NCBI GenBank assembly: GCA_023954375.1
Contig: JAMLIC010000060.1
Location: 1-52,103, forward strand
Direction of reading: 5' to 3'
Origin: Planctomycetota bacterium
GTDB lineage: Bacteria; Planctomycetota; J058
Length of the DNA stretch: 52,103 nucleotides
Of the stretch, positions 1 to 7,664 are shown one piece after another. The position numbers and the translations under genes are program-made. Numbering within the stretch: the first letter of the stretch is position 1; each line of letters opens with the position of its first letter. A model generated the notes under the pieces. The model saw nothing but the letters and a program-made list of their open reading frames with translations. It ran no database searches and was not told the DNA's origin.

Positions 1-125
1 CCCCCCCCGACCGCTCAGGCGCGCTCGGCGGCCAGGAGGCCGCCTTCGCTTGCCTTCGCGCCGCATCGCCTCGCCCTCGTCGCCCTCGCCTGACGCTCCG
101 GCTGCGAACGCCCGGTGAGGTGTGC
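1..125 (-). repeat. Dispersed repeat copy with G-tract at window edge
   Basis: Read on the minus strand, this segment matches positions about 17702-17816 almost base for base. I count three substitutions over about 115 bases, in opposite orientation. It ends in a run of at least eight C on the plus strand, cut by the window edge; the other copy ends in G14. Weaker similarity continues to about position 140. No coding periodicity is shared, so the open frames across it look incidental. The function is unknown. Confidence 0.85.
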
Positions 126-183
126 GCGGAGGCGGTCCGTCGGGTGGAGCCAGGCGGCGTCCCGAGTCCATGAGATCCGAGCG

Positions 184-211
184 AGCGGCGCGTCCTTGGG
201 GGCGCGCCGCT
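184..211 (-). terminator. GC-rich hairpin after the lipoprotein gene
   Basis: Bases 184-195 pair with 200-211: nine perfect pairs, one G-T wobble and two further G-C pairs, closing a TTGG loop. It lies 39 bases past the stop of the minus-strand lipoprotein gene. There is no T-tract, so intrinsic termination is only inferred from position and stability. Confidence 0.45.
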
Positions 212-249
212 TCGCGTTCCGGAGGGGCCGACGAGTCGAGGGCTGGTGA

Positions 250-720
250 CTACTTCGCCGGCGGCTGCGCGAAGGGGAGGCCCTGGTCGACCTGGTCCTG
301 GAGGCCGAGGCGCGGCTCGCCGTCCTCGAACACGAGCAGGAGCTGGGCGTCGAGCGCGACCTTCCCGGGCTCCTGGTAGTGGACGAACATGAACTGCCGG
401 CCCTGCGGGTCGGGGAGCACGGCGAGGAACTCGCCGCGGCTGACGACGTCGACCACCCGGTACTCGGCGAAGGGCTCGGGGAGGCGCAGCGACTCCCAGA
501 ACAGGCAGAACTTCGTCCGCGAGTGCTCGCGCTGCGTGCGCCGGCTGAGCAGGTGGTACATCGGCCCGCAGCAGTCGTTGCGCGCGGAGTACTGCACCAC
601 CTCGAACAGCTGCTCGGGGGTCGTCGGGCGGCCGAGGTAGGGGAGGTTCTCGACCTGGCACACCTCGGGGGTGCACGCGGCGAGCGACACGAGCAGGACC
701 AGCGCGATGCGCCTGAGCAT
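250..720 (-). CDS. Small exported lipoprotein of unknown function
   Basis: This encodes 156 residues with an unmistakable lipoprotein signal: two arginines, a hydrophobic stretch, then lipobox LAAC with the lipidated cysteine at residue 16. The longer open frame adds 12 residues that would spoil the signal peptide, so I start at 720; GGAGG lies about 10 bases upstream. The mature part (about 140 residues) has several more cysteines, including an adjacent pair in NDCCG, compatible with disulfides. It is predicted alpha/beta with alternating hydrophobic strands. I recognise no family. It is divergent from the pilus motor genes across a 199-base gap, so a pilus-related outer- or inner-membrane lipoprotein is possible but unsupported beyond position. 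Confidence 0.8.
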   Translation of the reverse strand: MLRRIALVLLVSLAACTPEVCQVENLPYLGRPTTPEQLFEVVQYSARNDCCGPMYHLLSRRTQREHSRTKFCLFWESLRLPEPFAEYRVVDVVSRGEFLAVLPDPQGRQFMFVHYQEPGKVALDAQLLLVFEDGEPRLGLQDQVDQGLPFAQPPAK

Positions 721-919
721 GGGGCCGACGCCTCCAACCCCCTCGACCGAGCGCACGGCGCCGAGCTTCGAAGGGGGCTCCTACAAAGATATCTCCTCTC
801 GCGTCGGGCGCTTGAGCGCGAGGGCGTGGTTGCCTCCCGACCTGAGACTGTGCTAGATGGGAGCCTGCGGGGTCAGAAGCGTAGGGGCGCCCCGGCCCCC
901 CCACTCTCGAGGGCGGCAG

Positions 920-2632
920 ATGGCCAAGAAGCGGATCGGACAGATCCTCATCGAGATGGGCTACGTGACCCAGGCGGAGGTCGACGCCGGCCTCGCGGAG
1001 CAGAAGAAGGGCGGCGGCGGGAAGAAGCTGGGCGAGCTGCTGGTCGAGGCGAAGGCCTGCGACGAGGAGCAGGTCGCCAAGGCGATCGCCCACCAGCACT
1101 CGCTCAAGTACTGTCAGATCAGCAAGTTCAGCGTTCCGCCCGATGTCGTCGCCGCCGTGGCCAAGGACGTGGCCACCGAGGTGACGATCATGCCCCTGAA
1201 GAAGGGCAAGCGCTCGCTCGTGGTGGCGGCCGAGAACCCGCTCGACTTCTTCCAGCTCGACAACCTGCGCTTCCGCCTGGGCGTCGAGGTCGAGGCCGTG
1301 ATCGCGTCGCGCATGGAGATCCTGGCCGCGATCAACAAGTACTACGGCGAGACGCTGGGCCTCGAGGAGGCCATGGAGGGCATGGGCGAGGAGATCGCCC
1401 TCAAGCGCGACCTGCAGGAGGACGTCGACGAGGCCGACGGCGACGACGCCCCGATCATCCGCCTCGTGAACCAGATCATCGCCGAGGCGGTGAAGAAGCG
1501 GGCCAGCGACATCCACGTCGAGCCGATGGAGCGCAAGGTGCGGCTGCGCTACCGGATCGACGGCGACTGCATCGAGCAGGAGCCGATCCCGAAGAAGCTC
1601 CAGGGCGCGCTGCTCTCGCGCCTGAAGATCATGGCCAAGATGAAGCCGGAGGAGAAGCGCACCCCGCAGGACGGGCGCATCAAGCTGCGCCTGGCCGGCC
1701 GCGACATCGACTTCCGCGTCAACTCGCTCCCGGCGACGCACGGCGAGTCGATCGTGCTGCGAATCCTCGACAAGGAGAGCGCGCTCGTCGACCTCGAGAT
1801 CCTGGGCCTGCACTCGACCGACTTCGAGAAGTTCAACCGGATCATCAAGCGGCCGAACGGGATCTTCCTGGTCACCGGGCCGACCGGCTCGGGCAAGACG
1901 ACGACGCTCTACGCGGCGCTGAAGAAGCTCAACAAGCCGGACGTGAAGATCATCACGGCCGAGAACCCGGTCGAGTACAACCTCGAGGGCATCAACCAGG
2001 CCGAGGTGAACCACGAGATCGGGCGCACCTTCTCGGTGATCCTCAAGGCCATGCTGCGCCAGGCGCCCAACGTGATCCTCGTCGGCGAGATCCGCGACGA
2101 GGAGACGGCGACGGTCGGCATCCAGGCGGCGCTCACCGGCCACCTCGTGTTCTCGACCCTGCACACGAATGACGCGCCGTCGTCGATCTCGCGCCTCACC
2201 GACATGGGCGTCAAGCCGTTCCTCGTCGCGAGCGCGGTCCTGGCCATCCTCGCCCAGCGCCTCCTGCGCCGCCTCTGCCCCAAGTGCAAGGAGCCGATCG
2301 AGGTCCGCGACCTGCCCGAGTGGCAGCTCGCGTCGGTCGGCCTCAAGCCGGAGCAGGTGCGCGGCAAGCAGCTCTACGGGCCGGTCGGCTGCGACAACTG
2401 CAACGGCGCGGGCTACCGCGGGCGCCTCGGCGTCTACGAGCTCCTGGAGATGGGCCCCCAGGTGCGCGAGCTGGCGTTCAACGAGGCCCACACGACCGAG
2501 ATCCGCAAGGCCGCGATCCAGAACGGGATGAGCAGCCTCCAGGTGGACGGCGTGCGCAAGGTCCTCGACGGCCTGACGACGATCGACGAGGTGCTGGTGA
2601 TCACGCACCGCCAGGACCTGAAGCTCGCCTAG
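920..2632 (+). CDS. PilB/GspE-type assembly ATPase (first copy)
   Basis: This is a 570-residue hexameric traffic ATPase powering pilus or type II secretion pseudopilus extension at the inner membrane. An N-terminal MshEN/T2SSE_N domain (about 1-150, starting MAKKRIGQILIEMG) is followed by a linker and the GspE core. Walker A GPTGSGKT lies at 320-327, Walker B ILVGEIRD at about 387-394, then the His box STLHTNDA. The C-terminal domain has the zinc-binding tetracysteine pair CPKC...CDNC typical of PilB/GspE. The ATG at 920 gives the usual family N-terminus; an upstream in-frame ATG at 857 would add 21 non-homologous residues. A weak promoter-like TTGCCT (830-835) lies upstream. pilT follows 16 bases after the stop. 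Naming it PilB or GspE is not possible from sequence alone. Confidence 0.93.
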   Translation: MAKKRIGQILIEMGYVTQAEVDAGLAEQKKGGGGKKLGELLVEAKACDEEQVAKAIAHQHSLKYCQISKFSVPPDVVAAVAKDVATEVTIMPLKKGKRSLVVAAENPLDFFQLDNLRFRLGVEVEAVIASRMEILAAINKYYGETLGLEEAMEGMGEEIALKRDLQEDVDEADGDDAPIIRLVNQIIAEAVKKRASDIHVEPMERKVRLRYRIDGDCIEQEPIPKKLQGALLSRLKIMAKMKPEEKRTPQDGRIKLRLAGRDIDFRVNSLPATHGESIVLRILDKESALVDLEILGLHSTDFEKFNRIIKRPNGIFLVTGPTGSGKTTTLYAALKKLNKPDVKIITAENPVEYNLEGINQAEVNHEIGRTFSVILKAMLRQAPNVILVGEIRDEETATVGIQAALTGHLVFSTLHTNDAPSSISRLTDMGVKPFLVASAVLAILAQRLLRRLCPKCKEPIEVRDLPEWQLASVGLKPEQVRGKQLYGPVGCDNCNGAGYRGRLGVYELLEMGPQVRELAFNEAHTTEIRKAAIQNGMSSLQVDGVRKVLDGLTTIDEVLVITHRQDLKLA

Positions 2633-2648
2633 GGCACCGGAGCGCGCC

Positions 2649-3791
2649 GTGCAGATCGACAAGATCCTGGACCTCGTCGTCGACAAGGGGGCGTCGGACC
2701 TCCACATTTCCGTGGGGTCGCCGCCCGTCGTGCGCCTCCAGGGCAAGCTGCGGGCGCTGAACACGCCGCCGCTGTCGCCCGAGGACACGCTGGCGCTCAT
2801 GAAGGCCATCACGTCCGAGCGCTGCCAGCAGGAGCTGGCCGAGAAGGGCGGCGCGGACTTCGGCTTCGGCTTCGGCGAGAAGGCCCGCTTCCGCGTGTCG
2901 ATCTTCAAGCAGAAGGGCAACGTGGGCATGGTCCTGCGCCAGATCAGCAACAAGCTGCTGACGCTGGAGCAGATCGGCCTGCCGCCCGCCGTGAAGACGC
3001 TGCTCACGCGCCCGCGCGGCATGTTCCTCTGCACGGGCCCGACCGGCTCGGGCAAGTCGACCACGCTGGCCTCGTGCATCGACTTCATCAACCAGGAGAT
3101 GGACGCTCACATCATCACGATCGAGGACCCGATCGAGTTCTATCACTCGCACAAGAAGAGCATCATCACGCAGCGCGAGATCGGCGTCGACGTGGGCAGC
3201 TTCGACGAGGCGATCCGCCGCGCCCTGCGCCAGGACCCCGACGTGATCCTCGTCGGCGAGATGCGCGACCTCGAGACGATCTCGGCGGCGATCACGGCGG
3301 CCGAGACGGGCCACCTGCTGTTCGGCACGCTCCACACCATGGGCGCCGCCGAGACGATCAACCGCATCGTCGACGCCTTCCCGACCAACCAGCAGGAGCA
3401 GGTCAAGACGCAGCTCTCGCAGGCGCTCATGTGCGTGATCAGCCAGGCGCTCGTGCCCAAGGCGGAGGGGAGCGGGCGCGTGGCGGCGCACGAGATCATG
3501 GTCCTGACGCCGGCGATCGCGCACCTGATCCGCGAGGGCAAGATCTACCGCATCAACTCGGAGATCCAGACCGGCAGCCGCTACGGCATGCAGCTCATGG
3601 ACGACGCCCTGTTCGAGTTCTTCAAGAAGCGGCAGATCAAGTACCAGGACATGATGGAGCGCTGCGTGAACCCCAACGAGATGATCGCCAAGGTGCGCGA
3701 GGCGGGCCTGGCGGGGGTCGCGCGGATGGGGGGCGAGCCGGCCGGCGCCGAGCCGGCCGCGGACACCTCCGCCCGGCAGAGGAAGAGGTAG
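2649..3791 (+). CDS. pilT: PilT-type twitching/retraction ATPase
   Basis: This is a 380-residue retraction ATPase of type IV pili. The GTG start at 2649 gives the classic N-terminus ending in the ASDLHIS motif. Walker A GPTGSGKS lies at 130-137, then the Asp box TIEDPIEF, Walker B ILVGEMRD and the His box GTLHTMGA. TPAIAHLIREGK corresponds to the PilT AIRNLIRE signature that separates PilT from PilB, and the tetracysteine zinc site of PilB is absent. The tail is about 20-30 residues longer than typical PilT and is alanine/arginine-rich. It sits between two PilB-like genes with gaps of 16 and 3 bases, so co-transcription is near certain. Confidence 0.93.
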   Translation: MQIDKILDLVVDKGASDLHISVGSPPVVRLQGKLRALNTPPLSPEDTLALMKAITSERCQQELAEKGGADFGFGFGEKARFRVSIFKQKGNVGMVLRQISNKLLTLEQIGLPPAVKTLLTRPRGMFLCTGPTGSGKSTTLASCIDFINQEMDAHIITIEDPIEFYHSHKKSIITQREIGVDVGSFDEAIRRALRQDPDVILVGEMRDLETISAAITAAETGHLLFGTLHTMGAAETINRIVDAFPTNQQEQVKTQLSQALMCVISQALVPKAEGSGRVAAHEIMVLTPAIAHLIREGKIYRINSEIQTGSRYGMQLMDDALFEFFKKRQIKYQDMMERCVNPNEMIAKVREAGLAGVARMGGEPAGAEPAADTSARQRKR

Positions 3792-3794
3792 CCC

Positions 3795-5495
3795 GTGGCG
3801 CGCTCGATCGGCGAGATCCTCATGGAGATGGGCTTCGTCGACGAGGCCCAGGTCGAGGAGGCGCTGAAGGTCCAGGAGGACGAGGGCGGCAAGCTCGGCG
3901 ACATCCTCGTCAAGCTCGGCTACGTGGCGGAGCCCGACATCCTCTTCGCCGTGGCCGAGCAGACGGGCATGGAGGTCGCCGACCTCGACGACACCGACGT
4001 CGACCCGGGCGTCATCGACATGGTCCCGAGGAACATCGTCGAGACCTACCGGGTCTGCCCCGTCGGCTACGAGGCCGGGGTGCTCGTCGTGGCGCTGGCC
4101 GACCCCATGAACCCGACCGTCCTCGACGACCTGCGGTTCATGACCAACTGCGAGGTGCGCGGGGCGGTGTCCACGCCCGACGCGGTCGACCGGGCGGTCA
4201 CGAAGTACTACGGCGGCAAGGAGGATACGAGCCTGGCCGACGCCATGGCCCAGGCGATCAACGCCGACGACATCGAGGCGGTGGACGAGGGCGGCAAGAA
4301 GCTGCAGGACATCTCGCAGATGGTCGAGTCGACGCCCGTCGTCAAGCTCGTGAACCTGATCCTCCTCCAGGCGATCAAGGACAAGGCGGCCGACATCCAC
4401 CTCGAGCCGTTCGAGAACAGCTTCAAGGTCCGGCAGCGCATCGACGGCGTCCTCTACGAGATCAAGCCGCCGCCGCCGCCGCACCTGGCCACGGCGCTCT
4501 GCTCGCGCATCAAGGTCATGGCCGGGCTCGACATCGCCGAGCGCCGCCTGCCGCAGGACGGCCGCATCGAGCTCAACGTCGGCGGCCGCCCGGTCGACAT
4601 CCGCGTCTCCACCCTGCCCGTCGTCTTCGGCGAGGCGGTGGTCATGCGTATCCTCGACCGCAGCAACGTCAACCTGGACCTCAACAACCTGGGCATCCGC
4701 CCGAAGGACCTCGAGGTCATCAAGGCGCTGATCAACAAGCCCAACGGCGTGATCCTGGTCACGGGCCCGACGGGGTCGGGCAAGACGACCACGCTCTACA
4801 GCGCGCTGTCGGACATCAACACGATCGACCGCAAGATCATCACCAACGAGGACCCGGTCGAGTACGACCTGCCGGGGATCATCCAGGTGCCGATCAACCC
4901 CGAGGTCGAGATGACCTACGCCAAGGCCCTGCGCGCGATCCTGCGGCAGGACCCGGACGTCATCTTCGTCGGCGAGATCCGAGACCTCGAGACGGCGAGC
5001 ATCTGCGTGGAGGCCGCGCTCACCGGTCACCTCGTGCTCTCGACCCTGCACACGAACGACGCCCCGTCGGTCGTGACGCGCCTCGTCGACCTCGGCGTCG
5101 AGCCGTTCCTCCTCAGCGCCGTGCTCGAGGGCGTGATCGCGCAGCGCCTCGTGCGCAAGATCTGCGTCGAGTGCAAGGTGCAGTACTCGCCCCAGGCCGA
5201 GGAGCTCTACGAGCTGGGCCTCAAGCCCGAGATGGTGCAGGGCCGCACGTTCTTCTACGGCGAGGGCTGCAAGGTCTGCAACAACACGGGGTACAAGAGC
5301 CGGCAGGCGATCTTCGAGATGTTCATCGGCACCGAGAACCTCAAGACGGCGGTGGCCAACAAGGTCCCGCTGGCCGAGCTGAAGAAGACGGCCAAGAAGG
5401 AGGGCATGCGCACCCTCCGCGAGGCCGGAATCATCGCGATTTACGAGGGGACGACGACGATCGAGGAGATCGTCAAGGAGACGGTGTTCCACTGA
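3795..5495 (+). CDS. PilB/GspE-type assembly ATPase (second copy)
   Basis: This 566-residue protein is a second assembly ATPase, clearly paralogous to the one at 920 but divergent. The GTG start lies only three bases after the pilT stop. The N-terminal MshEN domain begins MARSIGEILMEMGFVD. Walker A GPTGSGKT lies at 324-331, followed by Asp box, Walker B FVGEIRD, His box STLHTNDA and the zinc site CVEC...CKVC. Immediate proximity to pilC suggests this copy drives the pilus that PilC anchors, with the first copy perhaps serving another machine or a mixed hexamer; that division is inference. A hairpin abuts its stop codon. Confidence 0.93.
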   Translation: MARSIGEILMEMGFVDEAQVEEALKVQEDEGGKLGDILVKLGYVAEPDILFAVAEQTGMEVADLDDTDVDPGVIDMVPRNIVETYRVCPVGYEAGVLVVALADPMNPTVLDDLRFMTNCEVRGAVSTPDAVDRAVTKYYGGKEDTSLADAMAQAINADDIEAVDEGGKKLQDISQMVESTPVVKLVNLILLQAIKDKAADIHLEPFENSFKVRQRIDGVLYEIKPPPPPHLATALCSRIKVMAGLDIAERRLPQDGRIELNVGGRPVDIRVSTLPVVFGEAVVMRILDRSNVNLDLNNLGIRPKDLEVIKALINKPNGVILVTGPTGSGKTTTLYSALSDINTIDRKIITNEDPVEYDLPGIIQVPINPEVEMTYAKALRAILRQDPDVIFVGEIRDLETASICVEAALTGHLVLSTLHTNDAPSVVTRLVDLGVEPFLLSAVLEGVIAQRLVRKICVECKVQYSPQAEELYELGLKPEMVQGRTFFYGEGCKVCNNTGYKSRQAIFEMFIGTENLKTAVANKVPLAELKKTAKKEGMRTLREAGIIAIYEGTTTIEEIVKETVFH

Positions 5496-5511
5496 GGCGG
5501 GGCGCCCCGCC
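5496..5511 (+). terminator. Perfect palindrome directly after the second ATPase stop
   Basis: A 16-base perfect inverted repeat (GGCGGG arm, GCGC centre) begins at the base after the TGA. A C-run and then a T-rich stretch follow. It could attenuate read-through into pilC, which has its own promoter-like element just downstream. Confidence 0.4.
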
Positions 5512-5516
5512 CCCCG

Positions 5517-5545
5517 TTGCTTTCTCGCCCGCTCCGCTCTAAGAT
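5517..5545 (+). promoter_or_regulatory. Sigma-70-like promoter for pilC
   Basis: TTGCTT (5517-5522), a 17-base spacer and TAAGAT (5540-5545) each match four of six consensus positions. Transcription would start near 5552, leaving a leader of about 45 bases that contains GAGAGG before the pilC ATG. Confidence 0.45.
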
Positions 5546-5596
5546 CCCTACCCGCAAAGGCCGCGCGGCAGGCCATTCTCCGACGAGAGGCAGTCC

Positions 5597-6829
5597 ATGG
5601 CTTCCTTCACCTTCGAGGCGGTCGACGGTAAGGGCAACAAGGTCAAGAAGGACGTCGAAGCGGAAGACCGCGACGACGCCATGGCCAAGATCAAGGGGAT
5701 GGGCCTCTTCCCCACGAAGGTCAAGGAGAAGGAGGCGGCCCCGGCGGCGGCCGCCCCCGCGCCCGGCAAGAAGAAGGGCAGGGTGCTGGCGATCGGCGGC
5801 GTGAGCATGCGCCAGCTGACGACCTTCACCCAGCAGCTCGCGACCCTGCAGGACGCAGGCCTCCCGATCGTCCGGTCGCTGCGCATCCTCGAGGGCCAGC
5901 TCAAGCCGAGCCTGCTCAAGAACTGCCTCATGGACGTGGCCGAAGACGTCGAGTCGGGCGCCACCCTGTCCGAGGCCATGGGCAAGCACCCCCGCGCGTT
6001 CGACCGCCTCTACGTCGGCATGATCAAGGCCGGCGAGGCGGGCGGTGTGCTCGACACGATCCTCGACCGCCTCTCGCACTTCATGGAGAAGTCGCTCAGG
6101 CTGCGCAAGAAGGTCGTCGGCGCGCTGATCTACCCGATCGTCGTGACCGTCGTGGCCGTCGGCATCCTGGCCGGCATCATGAACTTCGTCATCCCGGCCT
6201 TCCAGAAGATGTTCAAGGAGGTCGGCGTCAGCCTGCCGGTCATGACCGAGATCCTGCTCGCGGTCTCGGACGTGGTGCAGAACTACTGGTACCTGCTGCC
6301 CGGCATCCCGCTGGTCCTCGTCCTCAGCTGGAAGGGCATCTCGTCCACGCCCAAGGGCAAGTACATCCTCGACAAGTTCCTCCTCTACATGCCCGTCTTC
6401 GGCGCGATCATCCACAAGTCGACGATCTCGCGCTTCGCCCGCACCCTCGGCACCCTGATCGCCTCGGGCGTGCCGATCCTCGAGTCGCTGAGCATCACCC
6501 GCGAGGCCACGGGCAACGACGTGATCGCCAAGGCGATCGACGACGTCCACGCCTCGATCCGCGAGGGCGAGTCGATCGCCAAGCCGCTGCAGGAGTCGGG
6601 CGTGTTCGACGACATGCTCGTCAACATGATCGACATCGGCGAGGAGACCGGCGAGCTCGACAAGATGCTGGTGAAGATCGCCGACAACTACGACGACGAC
6701 GTGGACGTCGCGGTCGAGTCGCTCACGTCGATCATCGAGCCGATCCTGATCGTCGGCATGGGTGGCGCGGTCGGCTTCATCGTCATCGCGCTGTTCCTCC
6801 CGCTCATCGAGCTCATCCAGAAGCTCTAG
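5597..6829 (+). CDS. pilC: PilC/GspF inner-membrane platform protein
   Basis: This 410-residue polytopic platform protein couples the cytoplasmic ATPases to pilin assembly. The N-terminal beta-type region (1-45, starting MASFTFEAVDGKG) is the usual PilC/GspF leader, followed by an Ala/Pro linker. Two T2SSF four-helix domains follow (about 70-190 and 270-395). Membrane segments are visible at about 172-198, 220-240 and 385-405. The length matches the family. GAGAGG precedes the ATG by about 8 bases. The gene closes the PilB-PilT-PilB-PilC set; no pilins, PilM-Q or prepilin peptidase are in the window. Confidence 0.93.
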   Translation: MASFTFEAVDGKGNKVKKDVEAEDRDDAMAKIKGMGLFPTKVKEKEAAPAAAAPAPGKKKGRVLAIGGVSMRQLTTFTQQLATLQDAGLPIVRSLRILEGQLKPSLLKNCLMDVAEDVESGATLSEAMGKHPRAFDRLYVGMIKAGEAGGVLDTILDRLSHFMEKSLRLRKKVVGALIYPIVVTVVAVGILAGIMNFVIPAFQKMFKEVGVSLPVMTEILLAVSDVVQNYWYLLPGIPLVLVLSWKGISSTPKGKYILDKFLLYMPVFGAIIHKSTISRFARTLGTLIASGVPILESLSITREATGNDVIAKAIDDVHASIREGESIAKPLQESGVFDDMLVNMIDIGEETGELDKMLVKIADNYDDDVDVAVESLTSIIEPILIVGMGGAVGFIVIALFLPLIELIQKL

Positions 6830-6871
6830 GGAAGAACCGCTCCTCGTACTCCACTCAGCAGAAGCGCAGGT

Positions 6872-6958
6872 CACGCGCCGCCCGCACGCGCGGGGCGTCG
6901 GTGGCCTGCGCGCGTTCCCGCGCCTGGACGCACGCCCCGTGCGTGCGGGCGGCGCGTG
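6872..6958. terminator. Long inverted repeat between convergent genes
   Basis: Arms 6872-6898 and 6932-6958 are 27 bases each, complementary at 26 positions, and the single mismatch is a G-T wobble. The 33-base loop contains its own small hairpin (GCGCG-TTCC-CGCGC). It begins 42 bases after the pilC stop and precedes the end of the opposing gene at 7044, so a bidirectional terminator or mRNA-stabilising element fits. There is no T-tract. Confidence 0.6.
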
Positions 6959-7043
6959 GTCCAAGCCTGGGGGGGGCCGGCCGTCGTCGCGCCCGGGCGA
7001 GGCGAACCGCCCCGGCGCGCCAGCGGAGCGCTCGCGCGTCAGG

Positions 7044-7664
7044 TCACTCCAGGCCGAGCCCCAGCGCCTGGACGCTCACGCGCACGAACTCGACGAGGCG
7101 ATCCTCGCTCGACGGGATCACCGGGTAGTCAACGCGGGCCAGACGCCCGTCGCGGACCCAGAAGAACTCGCCTCCGCCAGAGGAGAGCGGGTCCGTTCCA
7201 GTCCAGGCGACGTCCTGGCTGAGCCAGGCCGCGATCGAAGGGACGACCCCCTCCGAGCCGAAGCCACCTCCCGGCGCCCTCCCTTCCGGCAGCAGCACGA
7301 TCGCGTCGATTCTCGTCCGTGGCGCCAGGCTGCGAAGCATGCAGGCGGGCTCCTCGAAGTGACGTCGCGCGAGATGTGCGTAGCCGGACCACGGCAGGAA
7401 GATCATGCCGACCGCGCGCTCCACCCCGCTCAACCAGCGGAACGAGGCGTCGTCGACGACCTCCACCACCTCCCCCGCCACGGGCTCCACGCGCGGCGGC
7501 CCGCCGAGCACCCCCAACGCCGCCGCGTCGCCCAGGTAGGCCGCCAGGCGCACCCGGTCCGGGTCCACCTCGCCGCGCCGCAGGCGCTCCGCGAGCCACG
7601 CCGCCCGGCCGCCGACCTCGCGCCCCGCGTCCCGCTCCCGGTCGCGCAGGCGCGCGTCACTCAC
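7044..7664 (-). CDS. Unknown protein translationally coupled to a kinase
   Basis: This 206-residue protein starts at a GTG overlapping the kinase stop codon in the sequence GTGA, so translational coupling is likely. The N-terminal 45 residues are charged and helical with the pattern AAWLAERLRRGEVDPDRVRL, then a short AAYLGD...GVLGG unit that resembles repeat-type helical segments seen in myxobacterial and planctomycetal proteins. The remainder (about 60-206) is alpha/beta with a conserved-looking SGVERAVGMIFLPW stretch. I recognise no catalytic motif, signal peptide or membrane segment. A cytoplasmic partner or substrate of the kinase is the natural guess. Longer readings of this frame through the kinase gene are not coding. 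Confidence 0.75.
   Translation of the reverse strand: MSDARLRDRERDAGREVGGRAAWLAERLRRGEVDPDRVRLAAYLGDAAALGVLGGPPRVEPVAGEVVEVVDDASFRWLSGVERAVGMIFLPWSGYAHLARRHFEEPACMLRSLAPRTRIDAIVLLPEGRAPGGGFGSEGVVPSIAAWLSQDVAWTGTDPLSSGGGEFFWVRDGRLARVDYPVIPSSEDRLVEFVRVSVQALGLGLE

Noticed and set aside
379..2172. Plus-strand open frame overlapping the first PilB-like gene
   Set aside because: It lies in another frame of a clear traffic ATPase and has no recognisable domain.
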